Positions 1 to 9,025 of a DNA stretch of 64,000 nucleotides are shown here, one piece after another. Made by a program: the position numbers and the translations under genes. The notes below the pieces were generated by a model. The model was given only the letters and a program-made list of their open reading frames with translations, did not search any database and was not told where the DNA came from. How positions within the stretch are numbered: position 1 is the stretch's first letter; each line of letters opens with the position of its first letter. The stretch is from Chryseobacterium scophthalmum (GTDB lineage: Bacteria; Bacteroidota; Bacteroidia; Flavobacteriales; Weeksellaceae): assembly GCF_900143185.1 (NCBI RefSeq), contig NZ_FSRQ01000001.1, forward strand, positions 992,001 to 1,056,000, given 5' to 3'.

Positions 1-1747
1 TTCCTAAATTTACGCCAACTTTATAATCTAAAACATTTGGGGTAAGATTTAAAATGACCATAAAAACATCATCCCGTCTTTTTCCTTTCCTTAAATAAAT
101 ATATACAGAATTTTCTTTATCATTAGCTTCAACCCATTCAAAACCATTTTGATCAAATTGATTTTCAAAAAGTGCTGTTTCGTTCTTATACAGATGATTC
201 AGATCCTTCACTAGAGTCTGCAAGCCTTTATGAACCGGATATTCCAATAAATGCCAATCTAAGCTCTGTTTAAAATTCCATTCATTGGTTTGCCCGAATT
301 CATCTCCCATAAACAATAATTTTGCTCCTGGATGCGTAAACATATAAACGTATAAAGCTCTGAGATTAGCAAATTTCTGCCATTCATCGCCTTTCATTTT
401 ATAGATCAGACTGGCTTTTCCGTGTACCACTTCATCGTGCGAAAGCGGAATCATATAATTTTCATTATACATATACATCGAAGAAAAAGTCAGTTTGTTA
501 TGATGATGTTTTCTATTGATTGGATCTTCTTTAAAATAAAACAAAGTATCATGCATCCAACCCATCATCCACTTCATACCAAATCCTACTCCGCCTTCGT
601 GGACAGGTTTTGTCAGCTTTGGAAAGTCTGAACTTTCCTCGGCAATGGTCATGATATTATTTCCAAATTCTTTATAAACTGCTGTATTAAATTCCTGAAG
701 AAAAGCTTTTGCTTCAAGATTTACATTTTCTCCATAAATATTCGGTTCCCATTCACCTTCATTTCTTGAATAATCCAAATGAAGCATCGAAGTTACTGCA
801 TCAACCCGAAGTCCGTCTGCGTGATAACGATCGAGCCAGAAGACAGCATTTGAAATTAAAAAAGATTTCACTTCATTTCGTCCGTAATTAAAAATATAAG
901 ATTTCCAATCGGGATGAAACCCCTTTCTGGGATCTTCATGTTCATATAAATAAGAACCGTCAAAACGATGCAATCCATTTGCATCACCCGGAAAATGCGA
1001 AGGAACCCAGTCTAAAATAACGCCAATATCATTTTTATGAAGTTCATTAATTAAGAACATTAAATCTTGCGGAGAACCAAAACGAGACGTTGCCGCAAAA
1101 AAACCGGTAATCTGATACCCCCAACTCGGATCATAAGGATATTCCATCACAGGCATAAACTCTACATGAGTGAAACCCATTTCATTAATATAAGGAACCA
1201 GTTTCGAGGCGATATCTCTGTAATTAAGAAATTTTTCAGGATTGTTTTCGTTTCGTAGCCACGAACCTAAATGTAATTCGTAAACGGAAATCGGAGCATC
1301 TAAACTATTTTTTTGCCAGCGTTTTTCTTGCCATTCCTGATCTCCCCATTCATACCAATTGGTAGAAACCATTGATGCAGCCTGGAGATTTTGTTCCCAA
1401 CTTAAAGCATATGGATCACTTTTTTCTAAAATTTTCCCCTGTACAGTTTCTATTGCATACTTGTAAAGTGTACCCAAGGAAAGTGCAGGAATAAAGCCTT
1501 CCCAAATCCCGGATTGATCCCATCTCGGAAAAAGGATGTGTTCGCGGTGATTCCAGTTATTAAAATTCCCGATAACGGAAACTTTTTTAGCATTCGGAGC
1601 CCAAACCGAAAAATAAACCCCTTTTATTCCGTCTTTCTCAACAGAATGAGCACCAAACTTTTCGTAGAGTCTGTAATGTTTACCTTCTTTAAAAAGATAG
1701 ACATCATGATCCGTAAAAAGGGTGTAGGTTTTTACAAAATTCATCAT
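1..1747 (-). CDS. glgB: 1,4-alpha-glucan branching enzyme (3' end outside window)
   Basis: Forms alpha-1,6 branches in glycogen in the cytoplasm. Reading leftward from 1747 gives about 582 residues with no stop, so the C-terminal part lies beyond the left edge; the family is usually about 630-730 aa. An N-terminal CBM48-type domain (YFSVWAPNAKKVSVIGNFN) is followed by the GH13 barrel. The catalytic set is visible in order: Asp in GLRVDAVTSML, Glu in TIAEESSDF and Asp in PLSHDEVVHGK. Two adjacent ATG codons (1747 and 1744) are possible starts. It is divergent from the esterase gene at 1918, which also has a glycogen-binding-like domain. Identification is very secure. Confidence 0.96.
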   Translation of the reverse strand, partial: MMNFVKTYTLFTDHDVYLFKEGKHYRLYEKFGAHSVEKDGIKGVYFSVWAPNAKKVSVIGNFNNWNHREHILFPRWDQSGIWEGFIPALSLGTLYKYAIETVQGKILEKSDPYALSWEQNLQAASMVSTNWYEWGDQEWQEKRWQKNSLDAPISVYELHLGSWLRNENNPEKFLNYRDIASKLVPYINEMGFTHVEFMPVMEYPYDPSWGYQITGFFAATSRFGSPQDLMFLINELHKNDIGVILDWVPSHFPGDANGLHRFDGSYLYEHEDPRKGFHPDWKSYIFNYGRNEVKSFLISNAVFWLDRYHADGLRVDAVTSMLHLDYSRNEGEWEPNIYGENVNLEAKAFLQEFNTAVYKEFGNNIMTIAEESSDFPKLTKPVHEGGVGFGMKWMMGWMHDTLFYFKEDPINRKHHHNKLTFSSMYMYNENYMIPLSHDEVVHGKASLIYKMKGDEWQKFANLRALYVYMFTHPGAKLLFMGDEFGQTNEWNFKQSLDWHLLEYPVHKGLQTLVKDLNHLYKNETALFENQFDQNGFEWVEANDKENSVYIYLRKGKRRDDVFMVILNLTPNVLDYKVGVNLG

Positions 1748-1806
1748 AATCGGTTTTGGTCTACATCATCATAAACATATATCTTTTACAGAATTACGAT
1801 GACTAC

Positions 1807-1833
1807 CAAATATATAAAATTTTCCCTTGGCAA
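1807..1833 (-). promoter_or_regulatory. Candidate glgB promoter (TTG-N16-TATATTTG)
   Basis: On the minus strand a TATATTTG (+ strand 1807-1814) matches the Bacteroidota -7 consensus TAnnTTTG. A TTG lies 16 nt upstream (1831-1833), slightly closer than the usual 17-23 nt. It would give a leader of about 55 nt for glgB. Motif match only. Confidence 0.5.
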
Positions 1834-1917
1834 AAGCTATTTTTAATCAATATTAAAAAGAATTCATAAAAATATTTTTTATAAATTTAAAAGTTTTAAA
1901 ACCGTTAAAAACACATA

Positions 1918-3048
1918 ATGAAATTTACGCTCAATACGGCAGAAAAAGACAACAGACCTATTTTCATCACCGGAAATTTTAATAAATGGAATCCGAAAGA
2001 TTACAATTTTCAACTTACAATTTTGGATGAAAACACCTACAGCATTGACATTGAAGACCAATTGCTCGGTGATGACATAGAATATAAATTCACAAAAGGC
2101 GGGTGGGAAAATGTAGAACTGGATCAATATGGAAACATTACGCCCAACAGAAAAGTCAAAAAAAAATCTGGAACAACCAATGATTTTGTAGAAAAATGGA
2201 GATTCAACTGGGGACCATTTAAAGATGAGTTCTTCCCTATTGTTGAGGTTATTTCTGAAGAATTTTACATTCCGCAGCTTGACCGTTACCGAAAAGTTTG
2301 GGCGCTTCTCCCCTACGATTATTATATTTCAGATAAAAAATATCCTGTTCTTTATCTTCAGGATGCTCAAAATTTATTCAATGAAGGCAGTGCATATGGA
2401 AACTGGGAAATCGACAAAAAGCTATCTATTCTTGCGGAATACGGTCGTGGAGATGTTATTGTAATCGCAGTAGAACACGGAAGCGAAGACCGAATTAAAG
2501 AATATATTTTTGATAATGATAACGTTGCCAACGGATCTGAAGGAAAAAAATACATCAGATTCGTTACAGACACTTTAAAACCTTTTATTGATGAACATTA
2601 TCGCACAAAAAAAGACCGCGAAAACACAGGGATCGGCGGAAGTTCTTTAGGAGCGCTCATTAGTTTGTACAGTGGGTTTCTTTATCCTGAAGTTTATTCT
2701 AAACTGCTTATTTTTTCACCTTCGCTTTGGATAGAACCTAATAATAACTTTCCGATGATGAGTTTCAGAGTTCCTTTTAAGACTAAAATCTATCTTTATG
2801 GAGGCGAACAGGAAGGAGCTAAAATGGTAAAAAGAATTCAGGTTTTTGAAAATTATTTAAAACGGTGGGAAAAGAAAAATCTTTTTGATTTTGAATTTAA
2901 AACCAATATCAATCCCGACGGAGAACACAGCGAATTTTATTGGTCACAGGAATTTCCTAGAGCGATTGAATGGCTTTTCTATAACAATACAGAAAATCCT
3001 GTTGAAGTAACACCACAACAGGAAAATATTAAAAATAAAACGATTTAA
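1918..3048 (+). CDS. Esterase with N-terminal glycogen-binding-like domain
   Basis: A 376-residue alpha/beta-hydrolase of the enterochelin esterase/esterase D family. Residues 1-85 form an E-set/CBM48-like module (TGNFNKWNPKDYNF, then a YKFTKGGWENVE strand region) of the kind that binds alpha-glucans or positions substrate. The hydrolase domain follows, with the nucleophile elbow GSSLG (Ser243) and a probable catalytic His near the C-terminus (DGEHSEF). There is no signal peptide, so it should be cytoplasmic. It is divergent from glgB and ends 2 nt before the M17 aminopeptidase gene, suggesting co-transcription. The substrate is unknown; despite the family name no siderophore genes are nearby. 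Confidence 0.8.
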   Translation: MKFTLNTAEKDNRPIFITGNFNKWNPKDYNFQLTILDENTYSIDIEDQLLGDDIEYKFTKGGWENVELDQYGNITPNRKVKKKSGTTNDFVEKWRFNWGPFKDEFFPIVEVISEEFYIPQLDRYRKVWALLPYDYYISDKKYPVLYLQDAQNLFNEGSAYGNWEIDKKLSILAEYGRGDVIVIAVEHGSEDRIKEYIFDNDNVANGSEGKKYIRFVTDTLKPFIDEHYRTKKDRENTGIGGSSLGALISLYSGFLYPEVYSKLLIFSPSLWIEPNNNFPMMSFRVPFKTKIYLYGGEQEGAKMVKRIQVFENYLKRWEKKNLFDFEFKTNINPDGEHSEFYWSQEFPRAIEWLFYNNTENPVEVTPQQENIKNKTI

Positions 3049-3050
3049 AA

Positions 3051-4466
3051 ATGCAATTATTCAACAAAAAAAATAAACAATACGCTCAGATTTTTCAATT
3101 ATTCACAGAAGAATCCTGGACTTTAAACTCTAAAAAATTCAACAAAAATATTGCCCTTCTTTTTTCAGGAAAAAAACATGAAGTCTTTATTGAAACCAAT
3201 GAAAAAACCATCACTTATTATATAGGTCTTGGAAAAGAAACTTTACAGAATTTTGAATTTCAGCAAATTGGAGTAAAATTCTCTCAGACTCAGAAAAAAA
3301 ATATACAAACCGTACCTACGTTATTAATTTCTGAATTCATCAATCAAAAACAATTTGAAGAGTTCACAAAAGGATTACTATTGGGAACTTACACTTACCC
3401 ATTTGATAAAACCCATCCTTTTTGGAATAAATCTTTCGAGCTTCATTTTGGGAATTTAAGCCAGAAAAAATTAGATACTATTTCTTCAAGAATAGATGCG
3501 ATCTGTGAAGGACAAGTAGCTTGTCAGGATTGGCTTAATAAACCTGCCAATTTAAAAAAGCCTGAGATTTTCAATACTTATCTAAAGAATTTAGCCAAGA
3601 AAAATCAGCTGAAATACACTGTTTTTAATAGAAAAAAGTGTGAAGAATTAGGTCTTGGAGCTTTCCTTTCTGTTAATCAGGGAAGTGCTTATGATGCAGC
3701 TTTTACTATTTTGGAATATAAAACAACGGAGAAAAATGCCAAAACTTTTGGACTTGTAGGAAAATGCGTTTTATTTGACACTGGAGGAATTTCCTTAAAA
3801 GCCTCAGACAATATGCACTACATGAAATCTGACATGGGAGGCGCAACCGCAGTGATTGGAGCGCTAATTTACGCATCGCAAATGAAACTTCCCGTTAACA
3901 TTACAGCAATTTTACCGATTACAGACAATGCAATTTCTGAAAATGCCTACTTACCAAGCGATGTCATCACGGCTTACAACGGAAAAACAATTGAAGTATT
4001 AAACACCGATGCAGAAGGCAGAATGACTCTTGCAGACGGCCTGTCTTACCTTTCAAAAAATTATAAAACCGATATTTTAATTGATCTTGCAACCCTTACA
4101 GGAAGTTCTGTAAGAATGTTTGGAGATACTTGTGGAGCGATGTTTTCTAACAATGAGGATTTGAAAAATCTTTTAATTAAAACCGGTGATAAGACTAATC
4201 AGAGATTATGGAATCTGCCATTATGGGATGTTTGGTTGGATGATTTTAAATCTGATGTTGCCGATTTTAAAAATATTTCAATGAAACCTCTCGGAGATTG
4301 TATTATTGCTGCAAAATTTCTGGAGCAATTCATCGGAAACCATCCCAACTGGGCACATCTCGACATTGCAGGAGTTGCATTTGGAAGTGTAGGATACGCA
4401 AAAGAAAAAGCAGCAACCGGCTTTGGAGTGCAATTACTGGCCGATTTAATCGAAAATTATCATTAA
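3051..4466 (+). CDS. M17 family leucyl aminopeptidase
   Basis: Cytoplasmic metallo-aminopeptidase of 471 aa, near the usual family length (about 480-500). The C-terminal catalytic domain carries the metal and active-site segments LFDTGGISLKA, MHYMKSDMGGA and the family signature NTDAEGRM (residues 318-325, where the usual last residue is Leu). The N-terminal 150 residues are poorly conserved, as is normal for M17. The gene begins 2 nt after the preceding esterase stop and precedes the amide-ligase genes by 140 nt. It could be general peptide turnover or a trimming enzyme for the cluster's product; the family call is firm and the pathway role is inferred. Confidence 0.92.
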   Translation: MQLFNKKNKQYAQIFQLFTEESWTLNSKKFNKNIALLFSGKKHEVFIETNEKTITYYIGLGKETLQNFEFQQIGVKFSQTQKKNIQTVPTLLISEFINQKQFEEFTKGLLLGTYTYPFDKTHPFWNKSFELHFGNLSQKKLDTISSRIDAICEGQVACQDWLNKPANLKKPEIFNTYLKNLAKKNQLKYTVFNRKKCEELGLGAFLSVNQGSAYDAAFTILEYKTTEKNAKTFGLVGKCVLFDTGGISLKASDNMHYMKSDMGGATAVIGALIYASQMKLPVNITAILPITDNAISENAYLPSDVITAYNGKTIEVLNTDAEGRMTLADGLSYLSKNYKTDILIDLATLTGSSVRMFGDTCGAMFSNNEDLKNLLIKTGDKTNQRLWNLPLWDVWLDDFKSDVADFKNISMKPLGDCIIAAKFLEQFIGNHPNWAHLDIAGVAFGSVGYAKEKAATGFGVQLLADLIENYH

Positions 4467-4606
4467 AAATTAGTTTTTTAAAATTTTTCTTCTTATACTT
4501 GATTAGTAATTTTCAAAAGCACACCGATTATCAATTTTTAATATTAAATAATCAATAATCATAAGCTTTTATTTTTTATAATTTAATAAAAATTAAAAAT
4601 CATTAT

Positions 4607-5818
4607 ATGAAGGAGAAAACCATCGTATGTATTTCGTGCTATTATAAAGGTTACGATTTTATGGACGAGATGAAAAAACTCGGTAATAAAATCATCCTCG
4701 TAACATCGGAAAATTTAAAAGACAAAAACTGGCCATGGCACGCTGTCGATGAAGTTTTCTATATGCCGGAGATAAAGCCTTCGGTCTGGAATCTCGATCA
4801 TCTTATTCAGGGATTTTCTCACTTGATGAAAACCAGGAAAGTAAATGCTGTAATCGCTTTGGATGATTATGATGTTGAAAAAGCTGCACTGATTCGTGAG
4901 ACATTCCGTATTCCCGGGATGGGACAGACAACGCACCGTTATTTCAGAGATAAACTGGCCATGCGTCAAAAAGCAAAAGATTCTGGAATCAACGTTCCTG
5001 AATTTACCGCTGTGTTTAATGATCAGGAAGTAAAAGATTTCACCGAAAAAGTTTCTCCGCCTTGGGTTTTAAAACCACGTTCAGAAGCTTCAGCATCAGG
5101 AATTAAAAAATTAAAAACTCAGGAAGAACTTTGGAATGCTTTGGAAAAACTGGGTGAAGAAAGACATTTATTTCTTCTCGAAAGTTTTAAACCGGGCGAT
5201 GTTTATCATGTAGACAGTTTAACATTCAATAAAGAAATTGTTTTTACTTCTGCTTCAAAATACCTAGCTCCACCGATGCAGGTTTCTCATGAAGGCGGGG
5301 TTTTCAGAACCAAAACTTTAGGAAGATATTCTGAAGAATTTAAAGCTTTGGAAGAAGCTAATGCTAAAGTTTTAAACAATTTTGGTTTATTGAATGGTGC
5401 TACTCACACAGAATTCATTCGTGGTAAAGAAGACAAAAAATGGTATTTCCTCGAAACTTCCTCAAGAGTTGGAGGCGCCCATATTCCAGATTTGGTAGAA
5501 GCTTCGAGCAACATTAATATCTGGCGTGAATGGGCGAAAATTGAAGATGCACTATTAAGAGGAAATCATTACGAAGTTTCAAAACCGACTGGATATTATT
5601 CGGGATTGATTGTTGCGCTGATTAAAGATTTAGCTCCCAATTATAAAGATTTTGAATGTGAAGAAGTCGTGAAATTTCTTCCAATCGACTATCATGTAGG
5701 AATTGTTTATAAATCGAAAGATTCTGATATTGTTCAGGACAGACTTGATTCTGCAGCTGAAAAGATTCATGCGGAGATGCTGAATGTACTTCCCCCGAAA
5801 GATAAACCGAGTTCTTAA
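4607..5818 (+). CDS. ATP-grasp carboxylate-amine ligase (first of three)
   Basis: A 403-aa ATP-grasp enzyme of the carbamoyl-phosphate synthetase large-chain/PurK-like type. A Rossmann-like N-terminal domain (residues 1-105, VCISCYYKGYDF) precedes the ATP-grasp fold, with the nucleotide-binding lysine region PPWVLKPRSEASASG (about residue 150) and the metal-binding strand WYFLETSSRVGG (about residue 283). Such enzymes join a carboxylate, activated as acyl phosphate, to an amine. It opens a same-strand run of genes (small unknown, esterase, second ATP-grasp, GCS2, amidotransferase). The next gene starts 5 nt downstream. The exact substrate cannot be read from sequence. Confidence 0.88.
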   Translation: MKEKTIVCISCYYKGYDFMDEMKKLGNKIILVTSENLKDKNWPWHAVDEVFYMPEIKPSVWNLDHLIQGFSHLMKTRKVNAVIALDDYDVEKAALIRETFRIPGMGQTTHRYFRDKLAMRQKAKDSGINVPEFTAVFNDQEVKDFTEKVSPPWVLKPRSEASASGIKKLKTQEELWNALEKLGEERHLFLLESFKPGDVYHVDSLTFNKEIVFTSASKYLAPPMQVSHEGGVFRTKTLGRYSEEFKALEEANAKVLNNFGLLNGATHTEFIRGKEDKKWYFLETSSRVGGAHIPDLVEASSNINIWREWAKIEDALLRGNHYEVSKPTGYYSGLIVALIKDLAPNYKDFECEEVVKFLPIDYHVGIVYKSKDSDIVQDRLDSAAEKIHAEMLNVLPPKDKPSS

Positions 5819-5823
5819 TTTTA

Positions 5824-6102
5824 ATGAATAGAAAAATTGACATTCAAGAAATTATAGATTTTATAACATTTAATTTACCAAAAGAATCTAATTTAAAAAC
5901 TAATTTAAACACCATCAAATTTGGAAAATGGGAAAGTAAAGCATATTACAAATTTGTTGATTCTACAGGTGCAAATAAACCTGGATCAAAATGGCAGTTT
6001 AAAGAAAATATTATTTTAGAACATCCAAAATATAAAACAATTGTTCTGGATATTCTTCAAGATGATCAACTGGGTGGAATTGAATTCATTAAGTTCATAT
6101 AA
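5824..6102 (+). CDS. Small uncharacterised protein in the amide-ligase run
   Basis: A 92-residue protein that I do not recognise. It is charged, with no signal peptide or membrane segment. The middle region (FGKWESKAYYKFVDS) and the C-terminal segment (LDILQDDQLGGIEFIKFI) look like an alpha/beta fold and recall small immunity-like or DUF proteins. It starts 5 nt after the first ATP-grasp gene and ends 33 nt before the esterase, so it is probably in the same transcript. It may be a carrier or accessory protein, but no phosphopantetheine motif (DSL) is visible. Confidence 0.6.
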   Translation: MNRKIDIQEIIDFITFNLPKESNLKTNLNTIKFGKWESKAYYKFVDSTGANKPGSKWQFKENIILEHPKYKTIVLDILQDDQLGGIEFIKFI

Positions 6103-6135
6103 TATTAACACAAATAAAAGCTCAAACAATAAAAT

Positions 6136-6846
6136 ATGCCACATATAGAACATACAGATTATTATTCTAATATCTTAGGAACAAGCCTTAAAGTGGAAGT
6201 TACGGGACATTACGGTTATCCGATTATTATGTTTCCGACTTCACAGGGTTTATATACTCAAAATCATGATTTTCACCTGAACAGTAGCATCAATTATTTT
6301 ATTGAACAGGGAAAAGTAAAATTATACAACGTTCAAACCATTGATGCATGGACTTTTTATGACGAAAAAATTTCGCCGCAACAAAGAATAAAAAATTACG
6401 AAAAATATGTCCAGTTTCTGATTCAGGAATTTGTTCCTTATATCCAAAAACTTCATCAGATCCATCGTGTTGCGATTGCAGGAGCGAGTTTCGGAGGTTA
6501 TCATGCAGCTAATTTTGCATTCAGATTTCCTGATGTGATTTCGCATTTATTCTGTCTTTCGGGAGCATTCAGCATTCGAAATTTCATGGATGGATATGAT
6601 GGTGAACTCGTTTATTTTAACTGTCCAAGAGAATTTGTAAAAAACGATGAAGCGTGGAAATATAAGCATATGCACATTGTTTTAAGCACTTCTGATGAAG
6701 ATATATGCAAAGATAAAAATGTGGAAATGGCAGGGATTTTAGCCTCAAAAGGAATTGATTTCTGGTATGACGAAAAAAAATGGATCAATCACGACTGGCC
6801 ACTTTGGAGAATGACTTTTCCAACGTACATCGGGGCATTTTTTTAA
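6136..6846 (+). CDS. Alpha/beta-hydrolase, enterochelin esterase-like
   Basis: A 236-residue cytoplasmic hydrolase. The nucleophile elbow GASFGG places Ser118, and a conserved C-terminal His219 in INHDWPLW completes the likely triad. It belongs to the esterase family (esterase D/antigen 85-type core) without added domains. It lies between two ATP-grasp genes in one orientation (33 nt upstream gap, 47 nt downstream). A role in releasing or activating an amide or ester intermediate of the cluster product is plausible but not shown. Confidence 0.82.
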   Translation: MPHIEHTDYYSNILGTSLKVEVTGHYGYPIIMFPTSQGLYTQNHDFHLNSSINYFIEQGKVKLYNVQTIDAWTFYDEKISPQQRIKNYEKYVQFLIQEFVPYIQKLHQIHRVAIAGASFGGYHAANFAFRFPDVISHLFCLSGAFSIRNFMDGYDGELVYFNCPREFVKNDEAWKYKHMHIVLSTSDEDICKDKNVEMAGILASKGIDFWYDEKKWINHDWPLWRMTFPTYIGAFF

Positions 6847-6893
6847 ATTAAAACAACTCAAATATTAATATTAAATCATTAAAAAAACAAATT

Positions 6894-7847
6894 ATGGCAA
6901 AAAAAGTAGGAATTTTATTCGGGATGGAAGATACATTTCCGTGGGCATTTATTGATAAAGTAAACGAACTTGGAGGTGGAGAAGTAATCGCTGAAGCTGT
7001 GAATATAGATAAACTGGAGCAAGGTGCAGATTATGGTTATGCCGTGATTATCGACAGAATTTCTCAGGATGTTCCTTTCTACAGAGCTTATCTTAAAAAT
7101 GCAGCTTTAAACGGAACCTATGTAATCAATAATCCTTTTTGGTGGAGTGCTGATGAAAAATTCTTCAACAATGCTTTAATGACGAAACTTGGAATTCCTT
7201 TACCTAAAACCGTTTTACTTCCTTCACACGAAAGACCTACAGATACCTCAGAAACTTCATTCAGAAACCTAAAGTTTCCACATGATTGGGAATATATTTT
7301 TGATTACGTAGGATTTCCGGCTTATATGAAACCTCATGATGGTGGTGGCTGGAAAAGCGTATACAGAGTAGAAAACCCGCAGGATCTTTGGGATAAACTG
7401 AGCGAAACAGAACAATTAGTAATGATGGTGCAGGAAGAAATTGTTTTCCAGGATTATTACAGAGTATATTGTTTAGGACAAAAATACGTTCACATTATGC
7501 CGTATGAGCCAAGAAATGCACCTCACTTGAGATATGAAACTACTCATCAAACAGAAGGTGAAGATTTGAAAAAATTATTGAAAACAATTCATGATTATAC
7601 CATTAAAATGAATCAGGCTTTAGGATATGATTTCAACACCGTAGAATTTGCGGTAAGAGACGGAATTCCTTATGCAATTGATTTCTGTAACCCAGCTCCG
7701 GATGCAGACAAAAACTCTGTAGGAGAAGAAAATTTTGCATGGATTGTAGAACATTCTGCAAAATTAGCCATTGAAAAAGCTAAAGAATATGTTCCCGGAA
7801 AACCTAATATTTCGTGGGGAACTTTTGTAAAAGACTCTGTAAAATAA
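6894..7847 (+). CDS. ATP-grasp ligase (second of three), RimK-like
   Basis: A 317-residue ATP-grasp protein. The N-terminal segment (KVGILFGMEDTFPW) is a pre-ATP-grasp Rossmann-type domain. The central part has a nucleotide-binding lysine with glycine-rich loop (AYMKPHDGGGWKSV, about residue 145). The C-terminal metal-binding strand is VEFAVRDGIPYAIDFCNPAPDAD. The spacing and length are like RimK/glutathione-synthetase-type ligases that add an amino acid to a carboxylate. Its 3' end is 27 nt before the GCS2 gene, and the pair are often translationally close in this type of cluster. The substrate is unknown. Confidence 0.88.
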   Translation: MAKKVGILFGMEDTFPWAFIDKVNELGGGEVIAEAVNIDKLEQGADYGYAVIIDRISQDVPFYRAYLKNAALNGTYVINNPFWWSADEKFFNNALMTKLGIPLPKTVLLPSHERPTDTSETSFRNLKFPHDWEYIFDYVGFPAYMKPHDGGGWKSVYRVENPQDLWDKLSETEQLVMMVQEEIVFQDYYRVYCLGQKYVHIMPYEPRNAPHLRYETTHQTEGEDLKKLLKTIHDYTIKMNQALGYDFNTVEFAVRDGIPYAIDFCNPAPDADKNSVGEENFAWIVEHSAKLAIEKAKEYVPGKPNISWGTFVKDSVK

Positions 7848-7874
7848 AAACCTAAAAAAAACACTGAAAAAAAA

Positions 7875-8993
7875 ATGCATCAATTTACAATAGGAATCGA
7901 AGAAGAATATCAGATTATCGATGTTGAAAGCCGCGATTTAATTTCTCATGTTTCAAAAATTATTGAAGGCGGAAAAGCTGTTTTAAGCGAAAATTTAAAA
8001 CATGAAATGCACGAATCAATGATTGAAATGGAAACCGGAATTTGCCAGAATATTCAGGAAGCTCAGGCTGAACTCACCAATCTTAGAAGACATTTGATCA
8101 ATACAGCTCATGAACAGGGACTTCGTGTTTCCGGCGGTGGAACTCATCCTTTTTCAAACTGGGAACACAACACGATTACAAATGGTGAACGTTACAACAA
8201 AATTGTAGACGATATGGGCGATGTTGCCCGTGGAAATCTTATTTTTGGATTACACGTTCATATTGGAATTCCTAACCGTGAAGAAGGCGTGAGAATACAG
8301 AATGTAATGCGTTATTTCCTTCCACATGTTTATGCACTTTCCGTAAACTCTCCTTTTTGGATTGGAAGAAGCACGGGCTTTAAATCTTACAGACAGGAAA
8401 TTTTCGTCAAATTTCCAAGAACCGGAATTCCAAGTTACTTTAATTCGTTGGCAGAGTTTGACAGTTATGTTGATCTTTTGGTGAAAACCGGAACGATTGA
8501 CAATGCTAAGAAAATCTGGTGGGATCTGCGTGTTCATCCATTTTATCCGACCATTGAGTTCAGAATTTGTGATATGCCTCTAAGAATTGAAGAAACGGTT
8601 TGTTTGGCTGCAATCATGCAGAGTTTAGTGGCTAAAATTTACAAGCTTCACCAGCAGAATTTAAGCTTCAGAAGCTACAGAAGATTATTGCTTAACGAAA
8701 ATAAATGGCGTGCTTCCAGAGATGGAGTTCATTCTAAACTGATTGATTTTGGTAAAGAAGAATCGGTACCTTATCCTGATCTTTTAAAAGAACTTTTAGA
8801 GTTTATTGATGATGTTGTAGATGATTTAGGATGCAGAAAAGAAGTAGAATATGCCTGGAAAATTTTGGAAAACGGAACCGGTGCAGACCGACAATTAGCC
8901 GTCTATAAAGAAACAGGCGACTTAAAGAAAGTCGTTGATTATATGATATCTGAGACAGAGTACGGCATCACGCATAACCAAACTGCTTTATAA
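7875..8993 (+). CDS. GCS2-family carboxylate-amine ligase (YbdK type)
   Basis: A 372-residue protein of the glutamate-cysteine ligase type 2 family (the YbdK/COG2170 group). The N-terminus has the family hallmark TIGIEEEYQI (acidic metal ligands). The conserved VSGGGTHPFSNWE, LHVHIGIPN and TIEFRICDMP segments follow. Members form gamma-glutamyl-type amide bonds using ATP in the glutamine-synthetase fold. No gshB-like partner with glutathione context is present; the neighbours are ATP-grasp proteins and a glutamine amidotransferase, so a dedicated small-molecule pathway is more likely than glutathione. Confidence 0.92.
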   Translation: MHQFTIGIEEEYQIIDVESRDLISHVSKIIEGGKAVLSENLKHEMHESMIEMETGICQNIQEAQAELTNLRRHLINTAHEQGLRVSGGGTHPFSNWEHNTITNGERYNKIVDDMGDVARGNLIFGLHVHIGIPNREEGVRIQNVMRYFLPHVYALSVNSPFWIGRSTGFKSYRQEIFVKFPRTGIPSYFNSLAEFDSYVDLLVKTGTIDNAKKIWWDLRVHPFYPTIEFRICDMPLRIEETVCLAAIMQSLVAKIYKLHQQNLSFRSYRRLLLNENKWRASRDGVHSKLIDFGKEESVPYPDLLKELLEFIDDVVDDLGCRKEVEYAWKILENGTGADRQLAVYKETGDLKKVVDYMISETEYGITHNQTAL

Positions 8994-9001
8994 TAATTTC
9001 A

Positions 9002-9009
9002 TAACTTTG
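9002..9009 (+). promoter_or_regulatory. Candidate internal -7 element (TAACTTTG)
   Basis: TAACTTTG matches TAnnTTTG and lies 16 nt before the ATG at 9026, just after the GCS2 stop codon. No TTG was found at the expected distance upstream. If active it would give a very short leader of about 10 nt for the amidotransferase gene. Confidence 0.35.
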
Positions 9010-9025
9010 CAGAAATTATGTGGTT

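Noticed and set aside
1918..3048. Siderophore (enterochelin) esterase function
   Set aside because: The family name suggests it, but there are no siderophore biosynthesis or uptake genes nearby and the protein carries a glycogen-binding-like domain.
7875..8993. Glutathione synthesis by the GCS2 protein
   Set aside because: No glutathione synthetase or related redox genes are present; the neighbours are ATP-grasp and amidotransferase genes.
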